Shown piece by piece: positions 54,576 to 63,724 of a stretch of 64,000 bases of DNA; the first letter of the stretch is position 1; each line of letters begins with the position of its first letter. The position numbers and the translations under genes were made by a program. The stretch comes from Pontimicrobium aquaticum (GTDB lineage: Bacteria > Bacteroidota > Bacteroidia > Flavobacteriales > Flavobacteriaceae). Where the stretch lies: positions 62,001 through 126,000 of the forward strand of contig NZ_SUPL01000005.1 of NCBI RefSeq assembly GCF_005047595.1, written 5' to 3'. The notes beneath the pieces are model-generated. The model saw nothing but the letters and a program-made list of their open reading frames with translations. It searched no databases and was not told where the DNA came from.

Positions 54576-55256
54576 ATGGAAAAATCTATTACATGGACGG
54601 AAAAGCTTTATAAAGGACATTGGCTAATGGATCTAGGTTATCGTGATTATATTGCTGCTCGTTTTTTACTCAATAATCATTTAATAATTCAAGGACTAAC
54701 ACTTGCTAGTACTTCAGTTGAAAAATATCTGAAAGCAATAATTGTATTTAACCTCAAAGACAATGAAAGATATCATTACCATCTTGATAGATTTGAAGAA
54801 TTGAAAAATCTTCTATCCAAAGTAGGCAGCGATATAACTGAAGAATTTGATGCAGTTTTCTTAGAAATATTGCAAAATTCATTTAAAATCAGATATTACG
54901 ACAATATTAAAAAGCCAATCTTTATAGGCTTCTACATAAATCAGCTAATTGGTGAATTAGATTATACTATTGACTTTATGGAAAAACATATTGATAACTC
55001 AAAAAATGGAGGGGAATCCATGTCTAGATACTTTGATGCCATTAAAAATAATGATTCACATCTTTATGAAAACAACTTCATCCTGAGCAAAGAGAATAAA
55101 AAAGACTTTATGGAAAAACCTGATATTGGATTTTCAATTAATATTCGTATTGGATCAGTAATTCAAGATGAGGGTATAGTAAAAGGTGGAAGTACTAAAA
55201 ATAAGTATGAAGGTCAAATATCAAAATTCACAGAGTTTACACAGAATTTATTTTGA
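54576..55256 (+). CDS. HEPN-like protein
   Basis: 226 residues. The first ~130 are helical with the HEPN-type pattern YRDYIAARFLLNNHLI, LASTSVEKYLKAIIVFNL, similar to nucleotidyltransferase-associated HEPN proteins. No standard R-x4-6-H catalytic motif is evident; RYHYH near residue 65 is only Rx3H, so RNase activity is uncertain. The last 60 residues are unrelated to known domains. It lies on the opposite strand between a dead integrase tail and a full integrase gene, typical island cargo, without a nucleotidyltransferase partner. Confidence 0.55.
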   Translation: MEKSITWTEKLYKGHWLMDLGYRDYIAARFLLNNHLIIQGLTLASTSVEKYLKAIIVFNLKDNERYHYHLDRFEELKNLLSKVGSDITEEFDAVFLEILQNSFKIRYYDNIKKPIFIGFYINQLIGELDYTIDFMEKHIDNSKNGGESMSRYFDAIKNNDSHLYENNFILSKENKKDFMEKPDIGFSINIRIGSVIQDEGIVKGGSTKNKYEGQISKFTEFTQNLF

Positions 55257-55301
55257 ATAAATAACGGGTAAAAGCGTGTGTAATTCTCTTTTGAAGTAAA
55301 A

Positions 55302-56495
55302 CTAGCCACCTCCCTCCAATCTATTCATCGCATTACTAATCTTCTTCTGAACCACTTTACCATAACTATCCTGTGTGATTTTCATATTACTATGACCCAG
55401 TAACTCACTTACAATCTCCATTGGAACATCATTATATAATAACACCGTACTTGCAAATGTTCTCCTAGCCATGTGGGTTGTCAATCTTTTGTCTATCCCA
55501 ACAATGGATGCTATCTCTTTTAAATAAGAATTATAACGTTGGTTGCTTATCCTTGGGAATATAAAATCATCATTGCTATAGTTATTTAGTATTATGAGTG
55601 CCTTAGGTAACAATGGTATTGATAAACTTTTAGAGGTTTTCTTCCTCTTCATTTTAATCCAAAGCTTATTATCAAACCCTTTTACAATATGATTGTGTTT
55701 CAAATCCATTAACTCATTATAAGGCAATCCTGTATAACAACAAAAAATGAATAGGTCTTTTACAAATTGCAATCTAGTTTGGTTGAACCCATATTCTTCA
55801 AGCTTTTTAAGCTCTTCTGGAGATAAAAACACTATTTCCTTCCTTACCGTTTTAGATTTAAAGAGTATAAATGGGTCTTTGTCTAAATAACCTTCAGCTA
55901 CAGCAACTTTAATAGGTTTTCTAAAACGCTGTATGGACTTATTGATAGTGATTTGAGCTTGTTTCTTCTCTGTTTTAAGGTAATACTCAAAATCATTAAG
56001 AAACTGTAACTTCAAGTCTTTAAGTGGATAATCTGAGGTTTTATACTGCCATTTTATAAAGGATTGCACATGGTTTTTTACATAATAGAATTTATTCCAT
56101 GTAGATTCCACAATATCAATCCCTACAAGCGTTTTAAGCCTCTTTAAGTAACGTTCAAAATATTCAATAGTATTGTGGTCCTTGGCTATTTTCTCGCCTT
56201 TATAGGTCTTGTAAATGTCTTCAACTGTAAAGTCATTTTCCTGTACCTGTAATACTAAAAAAGCCTGACTAAGTTTTGTCTTAATCAGGCTCAATTGTGT
56301 GTTTATCAACTCTGCATCAGGTTCTGGTGGTTTGACCTCCTGTTGTTTGTTGTTCCAGTTTTTAGGGTTTATGAATAATCCTGTGGAGAATTGTTTTCTA
56401 TTCTTTGAATATGTAAGCCTACAAGTAACTCCACAGAGCCCTTTTTTATTTGTTTTTGACTTATTAATGGTATATAATATATTAAGTTTCATAAT
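55302..56495 (-). CDS. Tyrosine recombinase/integrase (Bacteroidota element type)
   Basis: 398 residues from the ATG at 56495; the longer frame (to 56576) reads through short repeats. Arm-binding domain ~1-90, SAM-like core-binding ~105-200, catalytic ~215-390. Box I is CCYTGLPYNELMDL, where Arg is replaced as in many Bacteroidota recombinases; box II has HMARRTFAS (~336-344); LGHS is at ~363 and the nucleophile Tyr at ~375 (QDSYGKV). It integrates mobile DNA. tRNA-Asn lies 190 bp away, its likely target. Confidence 0.9.
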   Translation of the reverse strand: MMKLNILYTINKSKTNKKGLCGVTCRLTYSKNRKQFSTGLFINPKNWNNKQQEVKPPEPDAELINTQLSLIKTKLSQAFLVLQVQENDFTVEDIYKTYKGEKIAKDHNTIEYFERYLKRLKTLVGIDIVESTWNKFYYVKNHVQSFIKWQYKTSDYPLKDLKLQFLNDFEYYLKTEKKQAQITINKSIQRFRKPIKVAVAEGYLDKDPFILFKSKTVRKEIVFLSPEELKKLEEYGFNQTRLQFVKDLFIFCCYTGLPYNELMDLKHNHIVKGFDNKLWIKMKRKKTSKSLSIPLLPKALIILNNYSNDDFIFPRISNQRYNSYLKEIASIVGIDKRLTTHMARRTFASTVLLYNDVPMEIVSELLGHSNMKITQDSYGKVVQKKISNAMNRLEGGG

Positions 56496-56518
56496 GTAAT
56501 TTGTGTTAAATAACGATG

Positions 56519-56577
56519 GGAGTCTTTTTAAAAAAAAGGGAGACCCAATAGGAGTCTTTTTTAAGAAATAACCCAAT
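56519..56577. repeat. Short direct repeats between integrase and tRNA-Asn
   Basis: GGAGTCTTTTT occurs at about 56519 and 56551 and ACCCAATAG at 56543 and 56569, with a further GGGAGAC in between. Repeats in this place are candidates for arm-type integrase sites. Confidence 0.45.
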
Positions 56578-56636
56578 AGATTTGATTCTTTGAAGTAAAA
56601 TGCAACTAATGCAATGAATGTAATTAAAATGCTAGG

Positions 56637-56658
56637 TTAATGCATAAAAAAAGTCCAA
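56637..56658. repeat. Possible right attachment-site repeat
   Basis: TTAATGCAT, seven As and GTCCAA, just past the tRNA-Asn 3' end. Matches 45166-45188 except for one A. Confidence 0.4.
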
Positions 56659-56680
56659 ACTACAATTGTAATTTGGACTT
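56646..56680 (-). terminator. Terminator of tRNA-Asn
   Basis: AAGTCCAAA and TTTGGACTT pair, with an inner TACAA/TTGTA stem; the seven As on the left give a T run on the minus strand after the tRNA. Confidence 0.8.
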
Positions 56681-56685
56681 CACTG

Positions 56686-56759
56686 CTCCTCCTCTTGGGC
56701 TCGAACCAAGGACCCTCTGATTAACAGTCAGATGCTCTAACCAACTGAGCTAAGGAGGA
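56686..56759 (-). tRNA. tRNA-Asn (anticodon GTT)
   Basis: 74 nt. Acceptor stem TCCTCCT/AGGAGGA with a G discriminator; D arm TAGCTCAGTTGGTTAGA; anticodon stem CTGAC/TCAG with loop TGTTAAT giving GTT; T arm with GGTTCGA. CCA is not encoded. A terminator follows and the integrase gene lies beyond it, so it is the likely insertion target. Confidence 0.95.
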
Positions 56760-56831
56760 CTGTTTTTCCGCTTTTGCGAGCGCAAATATATATTATTTTT
56801 TATATACTACAAATATAATATTTAAAAAACT

Positions 56832-58172
56832 TTAATTAAAAATGGCCTTAAAAATATCGTTTCCATTAGCAAAAAGTACTAAAGCAATTAATATAAAGAA
56901 CCCTACCATTTGTGCATACTCCATAAACTTATCCCCAGGTTTTCTTCCAGATACCATTTCGTATAATAAAAACATCACATGTCCTCCATCTAGTGCTGGA
57001 ATTGGCAATAAGTTTAAAACGCCTAACATAATAGACAAAAAGGCTGTAATACTCCAAAAAGATTGCCAGCTCCATGTGTCTGGGAAAATATCAAAAATAG
57101 CTTTAAATCCACCAACACCTTTATAAGCGCCAGTACTAGGTGTAAAAATTAGTTTTAGTTGCATCCAATAGGAACTAATTTGATCCTTAAATCTTGTTAG
57201 GCCTACGCCTATACTTTCTCCAAAGGTATATTGTTTTTCAACGATATTATAGTATCCTAATTTTTCAATATCACTATAGGTTCCTCCAGAAATGATACCA
57301 AGTTTACCATTGCTATCAACTTTTAAACTTCTGGTTATTTTCTTACCATCTCTCAAAAGTTCTGCATTAACTGTTTCACCTTTAAAATCTTCTACTATAT
57401 TTCCAAGCTGATCAAAATACTTCAGCTCTTTTCCGTTAATTGATACAAATGCATCTCCTTTCTTTAAATCTACATCTTTATTTATTAGCGTATCTACTAC
57501 TTTTGCAATAATAAAAGGGGTTCTTAACTCAAAAAAACCTCTTTCTTTACTTGAGCTTAATCTCCCTAAAAAGTCTTCTGGTAGTGTAATTTTTTGCTCA
57601 ACACCATCACGCTCGATAGTAATGACTTGTGCTTCTATAAAATATTTTTTAAGGTCAGAGTAATTAACTATTTTATTATTATTAATAGCTAAAACATTAT
57701 CACCTGTTTGTAGTCCAAATTCTTTTAACAAAGAATTTTCAACTAAATACCCATCTTTAATGCTATTTGCAGCGATGTCTGACTCACCATAACCATAAGC
57801 CATAAAAATGTAAATAATCGCTGCCAAAATAAAGTTAACCGTTACACCACCAAGCATAATAATTAAACGCTGCCAGCTAGGTTTAGAACGAAACTCCCAA
57901 GGTTTTGGTTCTTCAGCCATTTGCTCCTTGTCCATACTCTCATCGATCATCCCTGAGATTTTTACATATCCTCCTAATGGCAACCACCCAATTCCGTAAA
58001 CGGTTTCTCCTATTTTCTTTTTAAATAGCGAGTATTTTATATCAAAAAACAAGTAGAATTTTTCTACTCTAGTTTTAAATAATTTTGCTGGTATAAAATG
58101 TCCTAATTCGTGTAAAACAATTAGTAATGAAAGGCTCAATAAAAATTGAGATATCTTAATAACAAACTCCAT
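56832..58172 (-). CDS. rseP: RIP metalloprotease RseP (site-2 protease)
   Basis: 446-residue membrane-embedded zinc protease. The zinc motif HELGH is at residues 21-25 in the first helix; the second site with the Asp ligand is LPIPALDGGHVMF toward the C-terminus. Two periplasmic PDZ domains lie between. It performs the intramembrane cut that frees an extracytoplasmic sigma factor and removes signal-peptide remnants. Length and layout are standard for Bacteroidota. Divergent from the SCO1-like gene. Confidence 0.94.
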   Translation of the reverse strand: MEFVIKISQFLLSLSLLIVLHELGHFIPAKLFKTRVEKFYLFFDIKYSLFKKKIGETVYGIGWLPLGGYVKISGMIDESMDKEQMAEEPKPWEFRSKPSWQRLIIMLGGVTVNFILAAIIYIFMAYGYGESDIAANSIKDGYLVENSLLKEFGLQTGDNVLAINNNKIVNYSDLKKYFIEAQVITIERDGVEQKITLPEDFLGRLSSSKERGFFELRTPFIIAKVVDTLINKDVDLKKGDAFVSINGKELKYFDQLGNIVEDFKGETVNAELLRDGKKITRSLKVDSNGKLGIISGGTYSDIEKLGYYNIVEKQYTFGESIGVGLTRFKDQISSYWMQLKLIFTPSTGAYKGVGGFKAIFDIFPDTWSWQSFWSITAFLSIMLGVLNLLPIPALDGGHVMFLLYEMVSGRKPGDKFMEYAQMVGFFILIALVLFANGNDIFKAIFN

Positions 58173-58305
58173 CTAATCTTTGTCAAAATTTATAAACGCA
58201 CAAAAGTAAAACTTTAAAGCTACATTATAAAACATAATAGGTTATCATTAACGTTTCTTTATCCTTTTTAGGTATGATTTAATAGCATTTTTTAGTGTTT
58301 GTCCG

Positions 58306-58313
58306 TATTTTTG
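58306..58313 (+). promoter_or_regulatory. -7 promoter element of the SCO1-like gene
   Basis: TATTTTTG matches TAnnTTTG and lies 39 nt before the ATG. A good -33 element was not found. Confidence 0.4.
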
Positions 58314-58351
58314 CATTTTGTAATCACAATTAAACTATAAAGTGATAAAAA

Positions 58352-59026
58352 ATGCTAGAGTTTTTTAAAAAATATAAATTCTTCGGAATAAGTCTTCTAA
58401 TTTTATCTGTTATCTTTATTTCGATTTTCTATTCCATTTTAAAACCCAAAAAAGTACTTCCTGTATATCAACCAGCACAAGTAAGTACCGAGTTGGTTGA
58501 CACAACTATTCAATACCAAAAAAAATATCATAAAATAGCTGATTTTAGTTTGGTAAATCAAAATGGTAAAACCATTACACAAGAAGACTATAAGGACAAA
58601 ATTTATGTAGCCGACTTCTTTTTTACAACGTGCCAAACCATTTGCCCAATTATGACCAAAAACATGCACGAAGTACAAAAAGCATTTATCACAGATGATG
58701 AAGTGATGATACTTTCACATACGGTGACTCCTGAAATTGATACTATAGCTCAACTAAAACGTTATGCAAAAGAAAAAAATGTAAACGCATCTAAATGGAA
58801 CTTGGTTACTGGTGATAAAAAACAAATTTACGAACTTGCTAGAAAATCGTATTTAGCAGTAAAAGACGATGGCGATGGTGGCCCTTTTGATATGATTCAT
58901 ACCGAAAACTTTATGCTTATAGATAAAGAGCGTCAAATACGAGGGTTTTATGATGGTACAGACATGGAAGAAGTGGATCGATTAATTGATGATATAAAAA
59001 TTTTAAAAGCTTCCTATAAACAATAA
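58352..59026 (+). CDS. SCO1/SenC/PrrC family copper chaperone
   Basis: 224 residues with one N-terminal helix (~10-30) anchoring a periplasmic thioredoxin-fold domain. The copper ligands C94 and C98 are in FFFTTCQTICP and the third ligand His is H183 in FDMIHTENFM. SCO proteins deliver copper to the CuA site of cytochrome oxidase or act in redox sensing. It stands 43 bp before the feoA gene, which has its own -7 box. Confidence 0.9.
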   Translation: MLEFFKKYKFFGISLLILSVIFISIFYSILKPKKVLPVYQPAQVSTELVDTTIQYQKKYHKIADFSLVNQNGKTITQEDYKDKIYVADFFFTTCQTICPIMTKNMHEVQKAFITDDEVMILSHTVTPEIDTIAQLKRYAKEKNVNASKWNLVTGDKKQIYELARKSYLAVKDDGDGGPFDMIHTENFMLIDKERQIRGFYDGTDMEEVDRLIDDIKILKASYKQ

Positions 59027-59035
59027 TCTTTTTAT

Positions 59036-59043
59036 TATTTTTG
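59036..59043 (+). promoter_or_regulatory. -7 promoter element of the first feo operon
   Basis: TATTTTTG matches TAnnTTTG and lies 27 nt before the feoA ATG. No obvious Fur box was recognised by eye. Confidence 0.4.
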
Positions 59044-59069
59044 CTTCTTTAAAATGAATCTAAATAAGG

Positions 59070-59303
59070 ATGCCCTTAACAATTGCTGATTTAAAAAAAG
59101 GAGAACGTGCTACTATCATTGATAGTTCTTCAGAAGATATTCCGTTAAAACTTCTAGAAATGGGGTGTTTACCAGGAAATGAAGTGGAGTTATTACAAGT
59201 AGCGCCTTTTCATGATCCTATATATCTTAATATTAATGACAGTTATTTAGCGATTAGAAAAGAAACTGCAGCATTGATTTTAATTGATATTATTAATGAG
59301 TAA
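59070..59303 (+). CDS. feoA: FeoA family protein
   Basis: 77-residue SH3-like cytoplasmic protein, needed for FeoB-dependent Fe(II) uptake. KKGERATIIDSSSE, PLKLLEMGCLPGNEVEL and DPIYLNINDSYLAIRKE are the family pattern. The feoB ATG overlaps its 3' end by 8 bp. Confidence 0.92.
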   Translation: MPLTIADLKKGERATIIDSSSEDIPLKLLEMGCLPGNEVELLQVAPFHDPIYLNINDSYLAIRKETAALILIDIINE

Positions 59304-61395
59304 ACAAATAAATGTTGCGCTAATTGGAAATCCAAACACAGGAAAAACATCTGTTTTTAATGCGCTTACAGGGTTGAACCAAAAAGTAGGAAACTATCCA
59401 GGAATTACAGTCGATAAAAAAGAAGGCATCTGTAAACTATCTCGAGGTGTAAAAGCACACATTTTAGATTTACCAGGAACATATAGCTTAAATGCATCGT
59501 CATTAGATGAAAATGTTGTTATTGAATTACTGTTAAACAAGAATGATAAGGACTACCCTGATGTAGCAGTTATTGTAAGTGACGTTGAAAACTTAAAACG
59601 AAACCTGCTTCTTTTTACACAAATAAAAGATTTAAAAATTCCTACCATATTAGTCATTAATATGGCTGATAGAATGTCTCGAAAAGGAATTTCTTTAGAC
59701 ATAAAACTACTTGAAAATAAACTTAACACCAAAATAGCTTTAGTCAGTACACGAAAAAACGAAGGTATTGGTGATTTAAAAAATCTAATTGAAAACCATA
59801 AACTACTATCAACACAACCTTGTTTAGATACTTCGACAATTGATACCGAATATTTTAACAGCCTAAAACAAGCATTTCCAAATCAAGATCTATATAAGCT
59901 ATGGGTAGTTATTAGTCAAGACGCTAATTTTGGAAAAATTGACAGAAATGAACTTGATTTTTCGAAATTTAAGACCAAATCTAAAAGCGAACTAAAACGT
60001 TTACAGCAAAAAGAAACTATTAAGCGTTACCAATTTATTAATGGCGTTTTAAAAGAAGGGCAAACTATTGATGCTACTAAAGCCACAGGTTTAAGAGCAC
60101 AATTTGATAGAATTTTAACCCATAAAGTTTGGGGTTATATCATTTTCTTTTTCATTTTACTTACTATTTTCCAAGCCATTTACGATTGGGCAAGTGTCCC
60201 AATGGATTTTATAGATAGCTCTTTTGCTTCCTTGGCAGACTGGATAAAAGCGAGCTTTCCAGGTGGAGGAAAACTAACTAATTTAATTGCCGAAGGCGTG
60301 GTTGCTGGTATTGGTGGTATTGTAATTTTTATTCCACAAATTGCTTTCTTATTCTTATTCATTTCAGTATTAGAAGAAAGTGGTTATATGAGTCGTGTCG
60401 TGTTTTTAATGGATCGTGTTATGCGTCGCTTTGGACTTAGTGGAAAAAGTGTTGTGCCTTTAATTTCTGGTACAGCTTGTGCAATTCCAGCTATTATGGC
60501 AACGCGAAATATTGAAAGTTGGAAAGAGCGATTAATCACAATTCTAGTAACACCTTTTACAACTTGTTCTGCAAGACTTCCTGTATATTTAATTATTATT
60601 GCTTTGGTAATTCCTGAAGGTCGTTTTTTAGGACTAAGCTATCAAGCTCTGGCTTTAATGTTATTGTATTTAATTGGTTTTGGAATGGCTGTTTTTTCGG
60701 CATACATTTTAGATAAGATTTTAAAAACCAATAGAAAAACATTCTTTGTTATCGAAATGCCAAGTTATAAAGTACCATTGTTTAAAAATGTGGCATTAAC
60801 GGTTCTAGAAAAAACTAAAACCTTTGTGTTTGAGGCTGGTAGAATTATTTTGGCTATTTCTATTGTGCTTTGGATTATGGCATCATATGGTCCAGGAAAA
60901 GAGTTCAATAATGCCGAAACTATTGTAGAGCAAACCTATCCAGAATTGCAAGGTGAGCAACTAGAAAATAAAGTTGCTGCTTACAAATTAGAGCACTCTT
61001 TTATTGGTATTGTTGGTAAAGCCATTGAGCCTGCAATTCGTCCGCTTGGATACGATTGGAAAATAGGCATTGGTATTGTAACCTCTTTTGCTGCACGTGA
61101 AGTTTTTGTAGGCACATTAGCAACTATTTACAGCGTTGGTAGTGCTTTAGATGATGACGATAAAACCATAAAAAACAGAATGGCGAAAGAAGTTCATGAC
61201 AATGGCGACAAAGTATTTACGTTAGCATCAGGAATTTCATTATTGCTATTCTATGCTTTTGCCATGCAATGTATGAGTACCCTTGCCATTGTAAAAAGAG
61301 AAACCAATACTTGGAAATGGCCAATGATTCAATTATTTGGTATGTCTCTTATAGCTTACGTAGTAGCATTAATTGCTTTTCAAATTTTAAACTAA
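59296..61395 (+). CDS. feoB: Ferrous iron transporter FeoB (single chain)
   Basis: 699 residues from the ATG at 59296 (a TTG at 59284 is a less likely start). The N-terminal G domain has GNPNTGKT, DLPGTYS and NMAD. The membrane domain holds the cysteine gates GTACAIPAIMATRN and FTTCSARLPVY. FeoB takes up Fe(II) across the inner membrane. Normal length and order; its stop overlaps the start of the small Cys-rich partner gene. Confidence 0.95.
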   Translation: MSKQINVALIGNPNTGKTSVFNALTGLNQKVGNYPGITVDKKEGICKLSRGVKAHILDLPGTYSLNASSLDENVVIELLLNKNDKDYPDVAVIVSDVENLKRNLLLFTQIKDLKIPTILVINMADRMSRKGISLDIKLLENKLNTKIALVSTRKNEGIGDLKNLIENHKLLSTQPCLDTSTIDTEYFNSLKQAFPNQDLYKLWVVISQDANFGKIDRNELDFSKFKTKSKSELKRLQQKETIKRYQFINGVLKEGQTIDATKATGLRAQFDRILTHKVWGYIIFFFILLTIFQAIYDWASVPMDFIDSSFASLADWIKASFPGGGKLTNLIAEGVVAGIGGIVIFIPQIAFLFLFISVLEESGYMSRVVFLMDRVMRRFGLSGKSVVPLISGTACAIPAIMATRNIESWKERLITILVTPFTTCSARLPVYLIIIALVIPEGRFLGLSYQALALMLLYLIGFGMAVFSAYILDKILKTNRKTFFVIEMPSYKVPLFKNVALTVLEKTKTFVFEAGRIILAISIVLWIMASYGPGKEFNNAETIVEQTYPELQGEQLENKVAAYKLEHSFIGIVGKAIEPAIRPLGYDWKIGIGIVTSFAAREVFVGTLATIYSVGSALDDDDKTIKNRMAKEVHDNGDKVFTLASGISLLLFYAFAMQCMSTLAIVKRETNTWKWPMIQLFGMSLIAYVVALIAFQILN

Positions 61396-61529
61396 TGAAT
61401 ATACTTTTTCAAAATATTTTTATTGCAATTATCGGACTCTTTGCCGTAGTCTTTTTAGTTAAAAAGTTTATTTGGAACCCTAAAAAACAAAACTCTAAGT
61501 CTTGTGGAAGTGATAGTTGTGGTTGCTAA
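61395..61529 (+). CDS. Small FeoB-associated Cys-rich membrane protein
   Basis: 44 residues: one N-terminal membrane helix (~6-23) and a cysteine tail ending SCGSDSCGC. TAATG overlap with feoB. Small proteins of this build are annotated as FeoB-associated Cys-rich membrane proteins and probably help metal handling at the membrane; direct proof is sparse. Confidence 0.8.
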   Translation: MNILFQNIFIAIIGLFAVVFLVKKFIWNPKKQNSKSCGSDSCGC

Positions 61530-61535
61530 CAAGTA

Positions 61536-62954
61536 TTAAAAAAGCCTCCAGATTTGCGCCACTAAAAACGTCACGATAAACCCTAAAATTACTGGTAAAA
61601 TTGAAGCCACAGCTGTCCATTTAGCACTTTTGGTTTCTTTATAAATGGTATAAATAGTGGTGCTGCAAGGATTATGAAGTAAGCTAAAAAGCATTAAATT
61701 AATAGCAGTAAGTAATGTCCAACCTCCAGCTCTTAAAACATCTCCAGTTGCACTGATTGAGTCTAATTCAAACATGACTCCTGCGCCTTCTCCTCCAGAC
61801 ATTCCAGTGGCTAAAACTGTAAGCATTAAAATCGTAGGAATTACAATTTCGTTAGCTGGAATAGCTACAATATAAGCTAATAAAATAACACCATTTAATC
61901 CCAGTAACCATCCAAAACCATCAAACGAATCAATTAACCATGCTGCTATACTTACATCTCCACTAACATGAATATTACAAATTAACCAAATTACGGCACC
62001 AGCTGGCGCTGCAAAAACAATGGCTCTCCATAACACAATTAAAGTTCTATCAATTAAAGAGGTGTAAAGTGTTCTCCAGAAACGAGGTGGTCTGTAAGGC
62101 GGCAATTCTAAATTAAACGTTGAAACTTCTCCTTTTAAAACTGTTTTAGATAAGCCCCAAGATGTTAAAAACATAAACGCCATTCCTAAAACTGCAATTC
62201 CAATAACCGAAAGTAACGCTGCTACACTTGAAAACGATGAAGGCACTACAGCTCCAATAAAAATAGTCGCAATTAGTATTTGCGTTGGCCAACGACCGTT
62301 ACAAAGCGAAAAGTTGTTAGTAATGATGGCTATAAGTCGTTCTCTTGGACTATCGATAATTCTAGTGGCTACAATACCTGCGGCATTACAACCAAACCCC
62401 ATACTCATAGTTAAGGCTTGTTTGCCATGAGCTCCAGATTTTTTAAATAAATTATCTAAATTGAAGGCTACTCGAGGTAAATATCCAAAGTCTTCCAACA
62501 ATGTAAACATTGGAAAAAAAATAGCCATTGGTGGTAACATGACTGCAATAACCCAAGCGACTGCCAAATACACACCATCAATTAAAAATCCATCGAGCCA
62601 CCAAGGCATTCCAATATTCGATGCGCCACTTTTTAGAGCTGGATGAATGGTATCTAACAGCAAATTAGCCAACATAGATGACGGATAATTAGCACCTATA
62701 ATAGTTAACCATAAAACCACTCCTAATATGAGGAACATGATAGGAAATCCAAAGGTTTTACTTGTTACAATTTTATCGATTTTAGAATCTAATCGAAATC
62801 TCTTTTTACCTTTTTCAGTCTGTACACTATCCCTAACAATATTGGCAGCATCAGCATAAATACCTTCGGTTAAATTATCATGAAAATCGTCGCCAATTTG
62901 CCAACGTAATTCATTTGATAATTCTATAATATGTTCTATATTTTTTTTACTCAT
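61536..62954 (-). CDS. FeoB membrane-domain protein (C-terminal half of a split FeoB)
   Basis: 472 residues, many hydrophobic helices. It lacks the GTPase domain but has the nucleoside-recognition (Gate) repeats with gate motifs [14 protein letters not shown] and [11 protein letters not shown], which correspond to FeoB cysteine gates but with different flanks (NAAG for VPAI, NGRWP for SARLP). It starts 2 bp after the stop of the GTPase half on the same strand. So this operon encodes FeoB as two chains. The 5' region is hydrophilic and resembles the linker that normally joins the halves. It lies 6 bp from the stop of the other feo operon, in convergent order. Confidence 0.85.
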   Translation of the reverse strand: MSKKNIEHIIELSNELRWQIGDDFHDNLTEGIYADAANIVRDSVQTEKGKKRFRLDSKIDKIVTSKTFGFPIMFLILGVVLWLTIIGANYPSSMLANLLLDTIHPALKSGASNIGMPWWLDGFLIDGVYLAVAWVIAVMLPPMAIFFPMFTLLEDFGYLPRVAFNLDNLFKKSGAHGKQALTMSMGFGCNAAGIVATRIIDSPRERLIAIITNNFSLCNGRWPTQILIATIFIGAVVPSSFSSVAALLSVIGIAVLGMAFMFLTSWGLSKTVLKGEVSTFNLELPPYRPPRFWRTLYTSLIDRTLIVLWRAIVFAAPAGAVIWLICNIHVSGDVSIAAWLIDSFDGFGWLLGLNGVILLAYIVAIPANEIVIPTILMLTVLATGMSGGEGAGVMFELDSISATGDVLRAGGWTLLTAINLMLFSLLHNPCSTTIYTIYKETKSAKWTAVASILPVILGFIVTFLVAQIWRLF

Positions 62955-62956
62955 TA

Positions 62957-63724
62957 CTATACTAATTCTCCTGTTTTTAAGGCTTCAATTATTTGCGAAT
63001 CGCCTTCTAGTAATCTAAAAGCTATCCATCTGCTATTAGCTATTCCTGGAAATTCTTTTTCAATTTCTTTACTTAGTTTCTTGACAGCTTTTTCAATATT
63101 TGGAGATACATTTTTAATACGATGTGGTTTACATACAATAGTACCATTAGCCACTTCAGAAATAGTTTGAATTAGCTCAGGGATGCCTTCTTTATATCTT
63201 GCACTTGTAGCTACAACAGGAATCCCTAAGTCTTTAGCTAATACTCTTTGGTCAATAACAATGCTATTGCGTTTAGCTTCATCCATTAAATTAAGACACA
63301 ACACAGCTTTGTCTGTTATCTCTAATATTTGAAGCACTAAATTTAAGTTACGCTCTAATCTATTAGCATCAGCAACAATTACGGTTACATCAGGTCTCCC
63401 AAAGAGTAAAAAATCTCTTGCCACTTCCTCATCAGTTGATGTGGATAATAACGAGTATGTTCCAGGTAAATCCACAAGTTTATACTTCTGTTCATTATAC
63501 TGAAAGCCGCCTTCTGCTCTAGTGACTGTTTTTCCAGGCCAATTTCCAGTATGTTGACGCAATCCTGTTAAAGCATTAAACACCGTACTTTTTCCTGTAT
63601 TTGGATTTCCAGCTAAAGCCACAACAAAGTCAAAATTTTCGGCATGGATTCCTAGTTTTTTTAAACCCTCAGCATTAAAATGTGCACAGGTTTCGCAAGC
63701 ACTTTTTACAACTTTAGTCTGCAT
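62957..63724 (-). CDS. FeoB GTPase-domain protein (N-terminal half of a split FeoB)
   Basis: 255 residues. G1 is [15 protein letters not shown]3 [11 protein letters not shown]4 NLMDEAKR and G5 TSARYKEG, the full G domain plus the guanine-dissociation-inhibitor-like helices, and then a stop. The N-terminus has a CETC pair not seen in the other FeoB. The next gene gives the membrane half. Start codon overlaps the end of the FeoA-domain gene by 11 bp, so the three genes are translated together. Confidence 0.88.
   Translation of the reverse strand: MQTKVVKSACETCAHFNAEGLKKLGIHAENFDFVVALAGNPNTGKSTVFNALTGLRQHTGNWPGKTVTRAEGGFQYNEQKYKLVDLPGTYSLLSTSTDEEVARDFLLFGRPDVTVIVADANRLERNLNLVLQILEITDKAVLCLNLMDEAKRNSIVIDQRVLAKDLGIPVVATSARYKEGIPELIQTISEVANGTIVCKPHRIKNVSPNIEKAVKKLSKEIEKEFPGIANSRWIAFRLLEGDSQIIEALKTGELV

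Noticed and set aside
45166-56759. Prophage or complete conjugative element
   Set aside because: There is an integrase but no capsid, terminase, relaxase or mating-pore gene. An island or remnant is the most that can be claimed.
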